This document shows, piece after piece, positions 16,304-24,364 of a stretch of DNA of 43,250 bases. A program made the position numbers and the translations under genes. The stretch covers positions 1 to 43,250 of the forward strand of contig JACQCZ010000003.1 in assembly GCA_016201405.1 (NCBI GenBank), read 5' to 3'. The stretch's first letter is position 1. Every line of letters starts with the position of its first letter. Below the pieces are notes generated by a model. That model was not told the origin of the DNA. It was given only the letters and a program-made list of their open reading frames with translations, and searched no databases. Source of the DNA: Candidatus Acetothermia bacterium. GTDB taxonomy: Bacteria; Bipolaricaulota; Bipolaricaulia; RBG-16-55-9.

Positions 16304-17131
16304 ATGAAATTCATGACAAGGTCATGCGCAATCTTCTTAGTCACCGCGCTCTCTTTTGTAGTGGGCAGTCTCGATTCACCATTCGCCAGCGCCGCAGATA
16401 GTGCAGCTGTAACGATCCAGAACTTTGCCTTCACTCCCAATACCATCACCGTGCCCCTTGGCACTACGATAACCTGGACCAACGAAGATGCAGCCAGCCA
16501 TACCGTGACCAGCGATACGGGTGCCTTCGAGTCGGGCACGCTTGGCAAAGGCGAGACCTTTCAGTTCACCTTCCATTCAGCGGGCACTTTTATGTATCAC
16601 TGTCACATTCATCCATCGATGATGGCCAAAGTTGTGGTTACGGCAAAACCGATGACATCGCCGCCTTCCGGTGGCTCTTCTTCGCTAAAGCGTTTTGACA
16701 AGAACAATAATAATAAGCTGGACGATATCGAGTTCTTTGCAGCCGTAGATGGCTGGATCGCCGCACAGATTGATGATCTCACATTCTTCAAACTTGTCGA
16801 TCTTTGGATCTCACAAGGTCCCATAACGGCTGCCAGCCTGCATGCAGATTTTTTGCAATTTGATGACACAGCTCTTGCTCTCAGCTCAAGTGAAACAATC
16901 TCCTTCACTGTGCATGGGCAGGGCATTGAGAGAATGCGAGTCCAAATCTTTGGGCTGAATGGAAAGATCATCTTTGACGAATCTGGCGCAGGCAGCGAGC
17001 TGAAATGGAATGAGACCACATTCAATGGCACCCTTGTGGCGAACGGTGTTTATTTGTACAGAATCAGAGTCGAAGGAGACGCTGGCCAGGGCGTGGAGAT
17101 CGCAGTCCAGAAGATTATCATTTTGCGCTGA
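16304..17131 (+). CDS. Blue-copper (cupredoxin) protein with EF-hand-like module and C-terminal sorting domain
   Basis: 275 residues. The signal peptide ends near FASA-AD (residue 31). Residues 35-115 are a plastocyanin/amicyanin-like cupredoxin: FAFTPNTITV, a ligand His in SHTV (66), and CHIHPSM with Cys100, His103 and Met106, the C-x2-H-x2-M loop of short-loop type 1 copper sites. A Ser/Gly/Pro linker follows, then RFDKNNNNKLDDIEFFAAVD and a second helix FFKLVDLWI (131-170), an EF-hand/dockerin-like module closely like that in the protein ending at 4766. The last 90 residues form the shared beta domain, ending VANGVYLYRIRVEG...IIILR. It is probably an extracytoplasmic electron carrier held at the cell surface; the redox partner is unknown. 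ATG follows CGGAGGT at a good distance; terminators flank the gene, so it is likely monocistronic. Confidence 0.85.
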   Translation: MKFMTRSCAIFLVTALSFVVGSLDSPFASAADSAAVTIQNFAFTPNTITVPLGTTITWTNEDAASHTVTSDTGAFESGTLGKGETFQFTFHSAGTFMYHCHIHPSMMAKVVVTAKPMTSPPSGGSSSLKRFDKNNNNKLDDIEFFAAVDGWIAAQIDDLTFFKLVDLWISQGPITAASLHADFLQFDDTALALSSSETISFTVHGQGIERMRVQIFGLNGKIIFDESGAGSELKWNETTFNGTLVANGVYLYRIRVEGDAGQGVEIAVQKIIILR

Positions 17132-17163
17132 TCGATCTAGGTCTGGCTTCTGATGAAACAAAA

Positions 17164-17191
17164 ACAAGGGGCTCATCATCGAGCCCCTTGT
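17164..17191. terminator. Bidirectional terminator between convergent genes
   Basis: A perfect 11-bp stem ACAAGGGGCTC (17164-17174) with GAGCCCCTTGT (17181-17191) and a 6-base loop. The minus-strand tail is TTTTGTTT, so it is best for the large gene ending at 17220, and it also serves the cupredoxin gene ending at 17131. Confidence 0.8.
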
Positions 17192-17219
17192 CCATTTATC
17201 TACTTCGTAAGTCTCTGAC

Positions 17220-20200
17220 TTATCGCAAGACCAGCACCATCTTCACCGGACTGCTGATCCGCTGGCCATCCTCTCCGCGCACAATGATTCGATAGAGGTA
17301 GACGCCATTGGCCACTCTCGCTCCATCCGCGCGCAGCCATCTCCACGTGCTCTCATTACCCGCCGTGAAGCCGGAATCAAAGAGAAGCTGGCCATTCATG
17401 CCATAGACCTCCAGCCGCGTGCTCTCGATGTTTGCTCCTTGCGCCTTGATCGCGAAGATGAAAGAGTTCTTCTGCACGCGAAGCTGGCCGAGCGCCACTC
17501 TTTGCGACACAAGCTGTGTGGCGTGAGTCTGCACCAGCACACGGTCTGAATCCGAGATGGAGTGCGTGCCGATGATCGGGTCGCGCTCATCGCCATCGAG
17601 GTTGAGGTCGCGGTGACGCCACTCTTCCCAGACATAGTAAGTGATTGTGCTGCCGTAGATGTCCGGCTCGGTTCCCAGATCTCCGGTCGTGAGAGTCTCA
17701 TGCTTTTCGATGTCGTAGTAGAGAATCGTGTGATCCTGGCTGAAGACAATGTGGTTGCCATAGACTGCCGGATCTTGACCGGCCATCTGAGTATTGAATG
17801 TCTTCCCGGTTGCAATGTCGTAGTAGCGGATCACGGTGTCGAGGGCATCGCCATCGCCGTTCAAATCATGGCCGACGTCTTGCTCTCTCGTCTGGAAGGT
17901 GACAACGTTGCCCTGAATCGCAGGCTGCGAGCCGGCTGCGCCCGTGGTGATCGTGGCCGCACTCTCGACATTGTAGAGATAGATCTGCGGCTGATCGCTG
18001 CTCTCCGGGACAGTCTCGTAGGCAATCATCTTGCCCCAGATCACCTGGTTCTCAGCCGGGATATCCGTCTTGATCAGCTTCGAGCGGCTCAGATCGTAAT
18101 AGCTGAGCTGCGAGCCGGAGATCGAGATGATATTGCCATAGATCGCAGGCTTGCTCCCGGAGATGCCGAGCATGCGCGTCTTGCCCGTCGTGATGTTGTA
18201 GACGCCAATCTGGCCAGAAGGATTGAACATGCTGAGAATCTTGTCGAGCAGTGTGTTGGGTCTCTGCACGAAGACGATGTTCTCCCCATAGATATCGGTG
18301 TCGCGGTGTCTGCCGGAGACCGAGATTCCCGTATTGACAATCTCTCCGGTCGTTGCGTACTCATAGCGGAGCACGGTGTCATCGAGATCGCCATCGTTAT
18401 TCAAGTCCTGGCCATGCGCGGCCTCGGGCGTTGGGAAGACGATCACATTGCCCCAGACCGGCGGGTCTCCGCCGACAGCCGCTGCCGGGCAGATGAGCGG
18501 AATGTTGTTGTCGATGATGAGCGGATCTCCGGTCATCAGATCGAAATTGATATAGAAAGTGGTCGGGTAGCCGGGAGTGAGGAAGCCTGTGCCGCCATTC
18601 TCGCCAGGGCCGAGCACAACCGGGTCTGGCATTCCAGTCGGATCAAAGATGGATGAGTTGAGGAAGGTGTTGTCAATGGTCGTTCCAGGTGGCGGAGTCA
18701 CAGTCAGCACGTACATTCCATCGACGCTGACCATAAAGCTGTAAATACCCGTTGAGCCATCCAACACAATTGTGGCTGGCGCAGGTCCCGAGACGGAGAT
18801 GCTGCCGCCCGGCATGATCTTGCCATTGTTCTCGCAATAGATATAGCCTTGCGGGTCACGATCCAGATAGTCCGGGATTCCATCGTGGTCACGGTCTTGT
18901 GGTCCTTCGACTGAATCTGGGATGCCGTCGTCATCGGAATCTTTATCCGTGGCTGAGACCGAGGCTTTGTAGTCTTCGACTTCGCCATCGCTGGCCAGTC
19001 CATCCGGTGCGAGCACTCCGTCTGTGCTGAGCCGGCATCGCAGATAGGTGATGCCACCGAGAGTGGCCGCTGCGCCCGCCGGAATCGAGCTTGCCAATGT
19101 TATGGTCACAGTCTCATTGGTGCCCGCAGGAACCGTGGCCGTGCCACGCTCACTGCTATCAAATGTGCCATCACCATTCATATCCATCCAGCAGGTGAGT
19201 GTAGCCATGCTGGCCGTCGGGTTGACGACGCCCACTGTGAAAGTGGGTGTTCCGCCCTCTACAAATAAGGCCGGCAAGTAGACGCCATCTTCATCGCTGC
19301 CATCGCCCGTTGCAGCCAGATTTGGCTGGCCATCCGATTCAGAATCCACAGTCGTGCCCATGAGCAGGCCGGAGCCTAAGGTGTGTCGTGCGCCGTTGCT
19401 GGCTAAGAGTGTCGGGTAGCTTGGACCTCCAAGGCCATCGGGTGCATCTCCAAAGTCGAGAGAGCCCGATGGAGTGCTCGTTGGAATATTCCTAAACGTG
19501 CAGGTGAGGTCCTCTGCGGAAGCGAGAGTGATCGAGACCGAAGTGTCGCCAGCCTGGAAAGAGCTAAGTCCGCTCGGCGAGAAGGTGAAGGTGCTGCTTG
19601 TATTTCCAGAACAGGTGATGTCATCCAGAGTAAATCCAGCCGCAGAAGCTTCTGTGACTGAATAGCTTCCATCTGCCAGGCTGGAGAAGGTCTCTGTGTT
19701 CGAAAGAGTTCCGTCCGAATCATCATCGAGGCTGAAGCTGCTGGGCGAGAGCCCGCCTGTTGTGGAGTATGAAAAATCCTGAGCATCATTTGGGACCGTA
19801 TCTTTAATAATCGAGATGCTGCCTGTCGTAGGCGTGCTCGTTGGAATATTCCTAAAGGTGCAGGTGAGGTCCTCTGCGGAAGCGAGAGTGATCGAGACCG
19901 AAGTGTCACCAGCCTGGAAAGAGCTAAGTGCGCTCGGCGAGAATGTAAAGGTGCTGCTTGTGTTTCCAGAACAGGTGATGTCATCGAGAGTAAATCCAGT
20001 CGCAGAGGCTTCTGTGACTGAATAGCTTCCATTTGCCAGGCTTGAAAAAGTCTCTGTGTTCGAAAGAGTTCCATCGGAATCATCGTCGAGGCTGAAGCTG
20101 CTGGGTGAGAGTCCGCCTGTTGTGGAGAATGAGAAATCCTGAGCATCGTTTGGAACCGTATCTTTAATAATTGAGATGCTGCCTGTCGAGCCGCCCGTGC

Positions 20201-20771
20201 AGGAGATCTCCAACGAGTCGCCGCTGCCGGCACTCCCTGCTGTCTGTGCGCCGCCGTCGTCGAAGACTTCAACGTGGATGACGACGGTGTGAGATCCTGG
20301 CGCAAGCGAGAAAGCAGCTTCATAGCCTGTAGCCGTCGTTTCGCTCAGAGTCGCATTCGTCCCGAATGGACCTACCCATTCGAACTCAGGCACGGACGTG
20401 TTGCCTTCGTCAGCCCCGGTGTAGACCTTTCCATGCCCCCCGTCGACAGTCGCCCAGGCGTTAGTTGGCTCTTCCAAGGCATCCACCCCGTCTTCGGTCT
20501 GCACTAAGACATAGAGTACTTCGGTCGTGCAGTTGTAGCGCAGATAGTATTGGGCTTCCAGAGGCTTGGTGTTGTTGAAAGCACGATACATGCTTCCAAA
20601 GAGATCAGTGGTCAGATTCCACTCACTGATACTCCCATCCACGACCGCCGTCCCATAGGTTGGGCTAGGTGGAGTGGCCTTCGCATCAGAAGCTGCCACC
20701 ATGAACATTCCTAGCAGAAAGACGATGAAAAAACAGATTAACTTGAGCCCGGATGAGACTCTCACAGGCAC
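17220..20771 (-). CDS. Large adhesin-like surface protein: SpaA-like repeats, GEVED, TSP3, propeller, sorting domain
   Basis: 1183 residues. Signal peptide (about 8-30), then a beta domain with VDGSISEWNLTTDLFG (30-190) resembling carbohydrate-binding or DOMON-type sandwiches. Two near-identical 120-residue repeats, starting GSISIIKDTVPNDAQDFS, have a prealbumin-like (SpaA/Cna-B-like) strand pattern. A GEVED-type domain follows (FGDAPDG, then EDGV..., DMNGDGTFD, SDGEVEDYKA), then a short thrombospondin-3 segment (DSDDDGIPDSVEG), then a propeller-like region with repeated VWGNVIVF / AIYGNIISI blades and two DLNNDGDLDDTV loops. The end is the shared tail with VANGVYLYRIIVRGEDGQ and VLVLR. GTG 20771 is three bases after GGAGG; GTG 20765 is nine bases after it and equally possible. 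A surface adhesin or matrix protein is likely; its ligand is unknown. Confidence 0.8.
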   Translation of the reverse strand: MPVRVSSGLKLICFFIVFLLGMFMVAASDAKATPPSPTYGTAVVDGSISEWNLTTDLFGSMYRAFNNTKPLEAQYYLRYNCTTEVLYVLVQTEDGVDALEEPTNAWATVDGGHGKVYTGADEGNTSVPEFEWVGPFGTNATLSETTATGYEAAFSLAPGSHTVVIHVEVFDDGGAQTAGSAGSGDSLEISCTGGSTGSISIIKDTVPNDAQDFSFSTTGGLSPSSFSLDDDSDGTLSNTETFSSLANGSYSVTEASATGFTLDDITCSGNTSSTFTFSPSALSSFQAGDTSVSITLASAEDLTCTFRNIPTSTPTTGSISIIKDTVPNDAQDFSYSTTGGLSPSSFSLDDDSDGTLSNTETFSSLADGSYSVTEASAAGFTLDDITCSGNTSSTFTFSPSGLSSFQAGDTSVSITLASAEDLTCTFRNIPTSTPSGSLDFGDAPDGLGGPSYPTLLASNGARHTLGSGLLMGTTVDSESDGQPNLAATGDGSDEDGVYLPALFVEGGTPTFTVGVVNPTASMATLTCWMDMNGDGTFDSSERGTATVPAGTNETVTITLASSIPAGAAATLGGITYLRCRLSTDGVLAPDGLASDGEVEDYKASVSATDKDSDDDGIPDSVEGPQDRDHDGIPDYLDRDPQGYIYCENNGKIMPGGSISVSGPAPATIVLDGSTGIYSFMVSVDGMYVLTVTPPPGTTIDNTFLNSSIFDPTGMPDPVVLGPGENGGTGFLTPGYPTTFYINFDLMTGDPLIIDNNIPLICPAAAVGGDPPVWGNVIVFPTPEAAHGQDLNNDGDLDDTVLRYEYATTGEIVNTGISVSGRHRDTDIYGENIVFVQRPNTLLDKILSMFNPSGQIGVYNITTGKTRMLGISGSKPAIYGNIISISGSQLSYYDLSRSKLIKTDIPAENQVIWGKMIAYETVPESSDQPQIYLYNVESAATITTGAAGSQPAIQGNVVTFQTREQDVGHDLNGDGDALDTVIRYYDIATGKTFNTQMAGQDPAVYGNHIVFSQDHTILYYDIEKHETLTTGDLGTEPDIYGSTITYYVWEEWRHRDLNLDGDERDPIIGTHSISDSDRVLVQTHATQLVSQRVALGQLRVQKNSFIFAIKAQGANIESTRLEVYGMNGQLLFDSGFTAGNESTWRWLRADGARVANGVYLYRIIVRGEDGQRISSPVKMVLVLR
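19474..20193 (-). repeat. Two tandem 360-bp direct repeats inside the adhesin gene
   Basis: Unit one (19474-19833) and unit two (19834-20193) begin with the same GTGCTCGTTGGAATATTCC block (plus-strand sequence) and differ at only scattered positions through most of 360 bp, encoding two nearly identical 120-residue domains. The identity at synonymous positions indicates a recent duplication or gene conversion. Confidence 0.9.
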
Positions 20772-21129
20772 CTACCTCCTTACCGCAATTTTTTTACTTT
20801 CTGGCAGGTGGCAGACTAATCCTGATTTTTGCCCTTGGACTAGCTACCACTCCTTACAAGCCAGCTTTTGTCCTCTCAACGTATTTTCTATTACATTTTT
20901 TGCAATTAGTCAAGTGGCATTCTTCAGTCTGGCACGTGCTTTTCTCGATTATTATACCCGATGCGCGGGCAATATGCATACTTAAACAACTATATCACCT
21001 AGAAAGAGATGGGTCAAATTTGCGAGGTCTCTCGAGAAGCAGAAACAGATAGAGACAGGAGTGAGAGCCTATTGGGCTCTTGATCATAGAATGCGCCACG
21101 TATTCTACTGGGCGGTGTTGATCTCTCTA
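20772..21129. other. Intergenic region upstream of the adhesin gene
   Basis: About 360 bases, AT-rich. On the minus strand a perfect TATAAT occurs at 20951-20956, about 180 bases before the adhesin start, but no good -35 box precedes it. A small stem AGAGCC (21064-21069) with GGCTCT (21075-21080), followed on the minus strand by pyrimidine-rich sequence, may be a weak terminator for the gene that ends at 21130. Nothing else is recognised. Confidence 0.35.
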
Positions 21130-21813
21130 TCAGTTGAGAAACTGGAAGGTCTCAAGCACGGCAGCTGCCGCTCTGACAACCGCATTGAAGTCGAACTCGC
21201 GTACCGTCCCTTGAGTGAAGTTGCCAATATTGAGTGAGTGGATGAAGATGACTAGCTCAAAACATTGATCATTCTTTGGGGCTCTATAAATGATCTGGTT
21301 GTAGAGATTTCCGGCTCCGGCATCGGCGATCACTTCTCTGGTGAAAATCATGCCATGCAGATTCTTTCTCTCCGACAACCCTAGCGCAGTGAGCTTTGCC
21401 AGCTCGTCATTGGCAGCGAAGCCCTCATTCTTCTCGACGCAGCCACCCGCGTCATTTTCAGCCTGGACGCCCACCGCGACGGCGACCTCTCGCAGATTGG
21501 TGTTTGCGGTAAAGCCGGTGTCGGCCAGTGTAAATTTGACAATTCCGCCAGTTCCATCAAGGCTCGGCTCGAACTCATCTGGTTGGAGATCAGAGATCAA
21601 AAAGGAATCTGGATAGCTCATCTCAAATCCCAATTGATTGTTTTGGTAGATCACCCAGTCTGATAGCTCAATTCCGGAAGCTGGGCTGGCCTGGAAAGCA
21701 TTGGCTGTCTTCTGGCTGTTTGGATCTTTCCCAAAGAGAATGATGACTCCGAAGACGATGATGCTGAGCGCGACGACAGTCGAATTCTTGAGCATGACAT
21801 CAAAATAGTTCAC
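21130..21813 (-). CDS. Membrane-anchored hypothetical protein (PsbP/DcrB-like pattern)
   Basis: 227 residues with one N-terminal transmembrane segment (VVALSIIVFGVIILFG). A polar linker is followed by an extracytoplasmic domain that opens WVIYQNNQLGFEMSYPDSF, a pattern often seen in PsbP/DcrB-like small secreted domains. Two Cys (in GGCVEK and DQCFEL) could form a disulfide. GTG 21813 is used; ATG at 21795, six codons later, is an alternative, and neither has a strong ribosome site. No specific function can be given. It stands alone, with about 100 bases to the next gene on the same strand. Confidence 0.6.
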   Translation of the reverse strand: MNYFDVMLKNSTVVALSIIVFGVIILFGKDPNSQKTANAFQASPASGIELSDWVIYQNNQLGFEMSYPDSFLISDLQPDEFEPSLDGTGGIVKFTLADTGFTANTNLREVAVAVGVQAENDAGGCVEKNEGFAANDELAKLTALGLSERKNLHGMIFTREVIADAGAGNLYNQIIYRAPKNDQCFELVIFIHSLNIGNFTQGTVREFDFNAVVRAAAAVLETFQFLN

Positions 21814-21910
21814 TTTCGTCGAGCCTCAAAAGAATACTGAGCGTTAGGGATGAGACATCCGTCGCTGTCAAGCTGAATGCAGCTCTATTTGAGAGTGGGG
21901 CGGGTGTAAA

Positions 21911-22348
21911 TCAGTTGATGCTCGGATATGCTCCGGAGACAAGCTCCTTAAAGCCAGAGCCGTCGCTATTGATTATACAGATGAGCAGATTGTCACCATC
22001 TTTACAGTTGTAAACAATCCGTCCTTCATCGTTAAGGTCAAAGTTGTAGACATGGTCATTAGTCAATTTCACGGTGAGAAATCCTGACCCATCCGTGTTT
22101 ACTGTGCAAATGTCAGAGAATTCTGCACTGAACTCCTTATAGCATTCAAATACAAGCTTTCCAGTCTTATTGATTTCTGGATCGGTCGCAAATTGGATTA
22201 TTTTCCGGTCTGTAAGCCTGATCACTCGCGATCCATCGTTGTTCATTCGGCAGAGTTCTGCTGAGTAATCAAAACACTGGTAGACGATCTGTCCTTCATT
22301 ATTGATGAGAGGGTTCTGGAACATGCTGCCATTGCTTGAAATTTCCAT
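21911..22348 (-). CDS. Fragment of a TolB/PD40-like beta-propeller protein
   Basis: 145 residues made of about three blades of the form NNEGQIVYQC..., NDGSRVIRLTD, EINKTGKLVFECYKE, NTDGSGF, NDEGRIVYNCKDG, INSDGSGFKELV, matching TolB/WD40-like PD40 repeats. There is no signal peptide and too few blades for a closed propeller, so it is probably the C-terminal remnant of a longer protein. ATG 22348 has no visible ribosome site. The frame upstream is open back to the TAA that ends the VOC gene (22373-22375), which lies in the same frame. So it may be translated by coupling from that gene or not at all. Confidence 0.5.
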   Translation of the reverse strand: MEISSNGSMFQNPLINNEGQIVYQCFDYSAELCRMNNDGSRVIRLTDRKIIQFATDPEINKTGKLVFECYKEFSAEFSDICTVNTDGSGFLTVKLTNDHVYNFDLNDEGRIVYNCKDGDNLLICIINSDGSGFKELVSGAYPSIN

Positions 22349-22372
22349 GGGTTTTGTCGTGCTGGCATGGGT

Positions 22373-22744
22373 TTATTTTGAGTCGTTATGCGTTGCAGGT
22401 TCCCAAAGCTCGATGGGATTGCCGTCAGGATCGTGAATTCTTGCAAAGCGACCAATTTCCGGCATATTCCATTCGGGTTTCGTTTGCACGTCAATGCCCG
22501 ATTTTTTGAGCTGGCGTATTAGCACATCGAGATCAGTAACGCGAAAGTTGATCATCCATTGCTGTTCAGGACGATCAAAGTAATCGGTATCATGATTAAA
22601 TGGCGCAAAAACTGTCGGACCCGCCTCTTGTCGCCAGACGCCGCTCGTCATCTCGACGCCAAGATGTTCGGCATACCATTTGCCGAGTTTCTCTGGATCC
22701 TTCGACCGAAAGAATATGCCACCGATGCCTGTTACCTTTTCCAT
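22373..22744 (-). CDS. VOC-family (glyoxalase/bleomycin-resistance-like) protein
   Basis: 123 residues with the vicinal oxygen chelate fold: GIGGIFFRSKDPEKLGKWY at the start, MINFRVTDLDVLIRQL in the middle and a closing ARIHDPDGNPIELWEP that carries the usual metal-binding Glu. The first metal position (often His in strand one) is not evident, since the start has GGIFF. The length fits a single two-module VOC protein. ATG 22744 is chosen because a strong promoter places the transcript start exactly there; the frame extends to 22780 but with weaker sense. Substrate unknown (glyoxalase, dioxygenase or resistance types are possible). Confidence 0.85.
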   Translation of the reverse strand: MEKVTGIGGIFFRSKDPEKLGKWYAEHLGVEMTSGVWRQEAGPTVFAPFNHDTDYFDRPEQQWMINFRVTDLDVLIRQLKKSGIDVQTKPEWNMPEIGRFARIHDPDGNPIELWEPATHNDSK

Positions 22745-22750
22745 AATTCT

Positions 22751-22780
22751 AGTATAACAATCAAACTTACGGGAGGTCAA
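22751..22780 (-). promoter_or_regulatory. Promoter of the VOC gene, likely giving a leaderless mRNA
   Basis: TTGACC (22775-22780), an 18-base spacer and TATACT (22751-22756) on the minus strand. The -10 box ends six bases before ATG 22744, so the transcript should begin at or next to the A of the start codon. No ribosome binding site is present. Confidence 0.65.
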
Positions 22781-22943
22781 TTAAGACCCACCCAGTCTTT
22801 TTTACGTAAGCATAAGTCTGTTGCAAAAGTCGTGGGTTTTGCAACAAAGCCATTTTTTTAAAAAATAAACATGGATATTCTAGCTCTTCATGTAACTTCA
22901 GCCAAAGATTAAAGAATCAAAGCTCTCGCATTTTCAATAATTC

Positions 22944-23046
22944 CTGGATTCCCGCTGGAGCCTACCCTGGACTTGATCCAGGGCGGGAATGACAATCTCT
23001 TTTTGATGTCATTCCGGGCGGAGCGAAGCGCAGACCCGGAATCCAG
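22944..23046. repeat. Dispersed palindromic intergenic repeat, copy A
   Basis: Bounded by CTGGATTCC and GGAATCCAG (perfect 9-bp terminal inverted repeat). Inside are two hairpins: ATTCCCGC with GCGGGAAT enclosing CCTGGA/TCCAGG, and ATTCCGGG with CCCGGAAT. A second copy with the same order lies at 35282-35362. It resembles the CTGGATTCC-type intergenic palindromes (REP/RPE/MITE-like) of many bacteria. No coding capacity. Confidence 0.75.
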
Positions 23047-23118
23047 TGACTTTCAAATCCCCAATTCTCTCAGCTCTTCCCGCTTGGAGGCTAACGTGAA
23101 ATCCAAGATATGAATCTC

Positions 23119-24243
23119 TCACTTCAAGGCGGGCCACAAAAAGAGCAGAATAATATCGAGCACGAAGAGAAAGACAATCACAAGCTCTAGCATCAAAAGA
23201 AGCCGGTCCTGCGTCCGCTGATGGAGCAGCATGTAAAGATCTTGCACAGTCGTGAGCTTCTCTTGCACGCTCGATTCCCACGTCGGCAGCGAGAAGCGCG
23301 CAGCCGCCACGCTGTAGACACGCGCCAGATAGAGATCACCGATCAGCTTCAATGAGTTGGTCGCCTTCTCAATCACTTCAGAGACATCAAGCTTCACTTC
23401 TAACAAATAATTGATTGTCGGGGAGAAGGGGCGCGGGCTCATCGATCTCTGTCTCTTTTCTAAATCATCATAGGCCTTATCCAGCGCATGATCGAGCAAG
23501 GCATCATAGGTGCGAAGCTCCAAGAGCATCGCTACCGCATATTCCAGAACATCGGGCACATCGTAGCTCTGGCGTGGGTCATAGAGAAATGCCGCGTTCC
23601 AGTCGATGATGGCCAGCTCATCTTGATAATAGGAGAGCGCCTGCTTTGTGGCATCGGCAAGCTCCCATTCGCTGAGAGGCTCAGCCTCGCTTCTCAGGAT
23701 CTTTGCTATCTCTCCCGCATGGGCAGCCAAGAGCTCTTTCCCAAGCATAGGGCGGTTGAAGCGCTCCACGGAGAAGATGGCGTAGTCCTCCCACTCGAGC
23801 TCATCGGAAAGATTGAGCACATTCGGAGATTGAACGACCTCATCCGATATTTCTAATAAGAGCCGGTCAAGCTGCGCCCGCGCTGTCTGCTGAATCTTCG
23901 CGTTCCCAACGACTGAAGTGGCCATCCCAACGAGTCCGTGCAGCGTCTCGTGGAGCGGAATCTTGAAGGTGATTGTGGCCACCCCAAAGTCATAAAGCTT
24001 CGCCTGACAAGTGGATGAATGCAGAGAATCGGCAATCTCAATGTCGAGCGTGCCCATCTTGATGAGCAGCGGCTCTTTGCGGTACTTTACATATTCCGGC
24101 GTCAATCGCTCATAGGCGAGCCGTGATAAGACAGGCGTCTCGCCAAAGATCTTCTCGATGCGATCGAGCAAGATCTCATCGCCGACATCAAAGCAATAAT
24201 AGAGCATGAGCGTGCCACGCTCGATGTATAGAGGCTCTCCCAT
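23119..24243 (-). CDS. DUF155 / RMD1-YagE-like membrane-anchored protein
   Basis: 374 residues, with YYCFDVGDEILLDRIEKIFGE near the start, a long helical central region and a single C-terminal transmembrane segment (LLMLELVIVFLFVLDIILLFLW). The plan of an N-terminal mixed domain, helical body and one C-terminal membrane helix just after an RLLLMLE-type stretch is that of the DUF155 family (RMD1/Sif2-like). Its bacterial function is unknown. ATG 24243 (MGEPLY) is preferred over the frame start at 24288 because AGGA lies seven bases upstream. It is divergent from the desaturase gene. Confidence 0.6.
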   Translation of the reverse strand: MGEPLYIERGTLMLYYCFDVGDEILLDRIEKIFGETPVLSRLAYERLTPEYVKYRKEPLLIKMGTLDIEIADSLHSSTCQAKLYDFGVATITFKIPLHETLHGLVGMATSVVGNAKIQQTARAQLDRLLLEISDEVVQSPNVLNLSDELEWEDYAIFSVERFNRPMLGKELLAAHAGEIAKILRSEAEPLSEWELADATKQALSYYQDELAIIDWNAAFLYDPRQSYDVPDVLEYAVAMLLELRTYDALLDHALDKAYDDLEKRQRSMSPRPFSPTINYLLEVKLDVSEVIEKATNSLKLIGDLYLARVYSVAAARFSLPTWESSVQEKLTTVQDLYMLLHQRTQDRLLLMLELVIVFLFVLDIILLFLWPALK

Positions 24244-24364
24244 AACAGATCCTGCGAAAGTATAGATAAATTCGGCAGAAAGAGCCAAACTCAGATGATG
24301 TTCTTTGCGCTACAAATCAAATTAGCCTTACAGCGGTGAATGGTGTAAAGTGAAGGATCAAACT

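Larger units (their letters stand above)
22745..23118. other. Intergenic region with promoter and palindromic repeat
   Basis: Contains the VOC promoter, an AT-rich stretch (about 22790-22930) without recognised signals, and the palindromic repeat element at 22944-23046. Confidence 0.5.

Noticed and set aside
16138-17191. Insertion element bounded by the two similar GGGGCTC hairpins around the cupredoxin gene
   Set aside because: Both hairpins are ordinary terminators at gene ends; there are no target duplications or transposase.
17562-18656. 364-residue plus-strand ORF
   Set aside because: Antisense to the propeller part of the adhesin gene; composition follows from the codon bias of that gene.
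19474-20193. CRISPR or other non-coding array
   Set aside because: The repeat units are 360 bp, contiguous and in frame within a coding gene.
19403-20323. 306-residue minus-strand ORF in another frame
   Set aside because: A shadow made long by the 360-bp tandem repeat; the adhesin frame explains the region.
20674-20985. 103-residue plus-strand ORF upstream of the adhesin gene
   Set aside because: It overlaps the adhesin start on the other strand and has no ribosome site.
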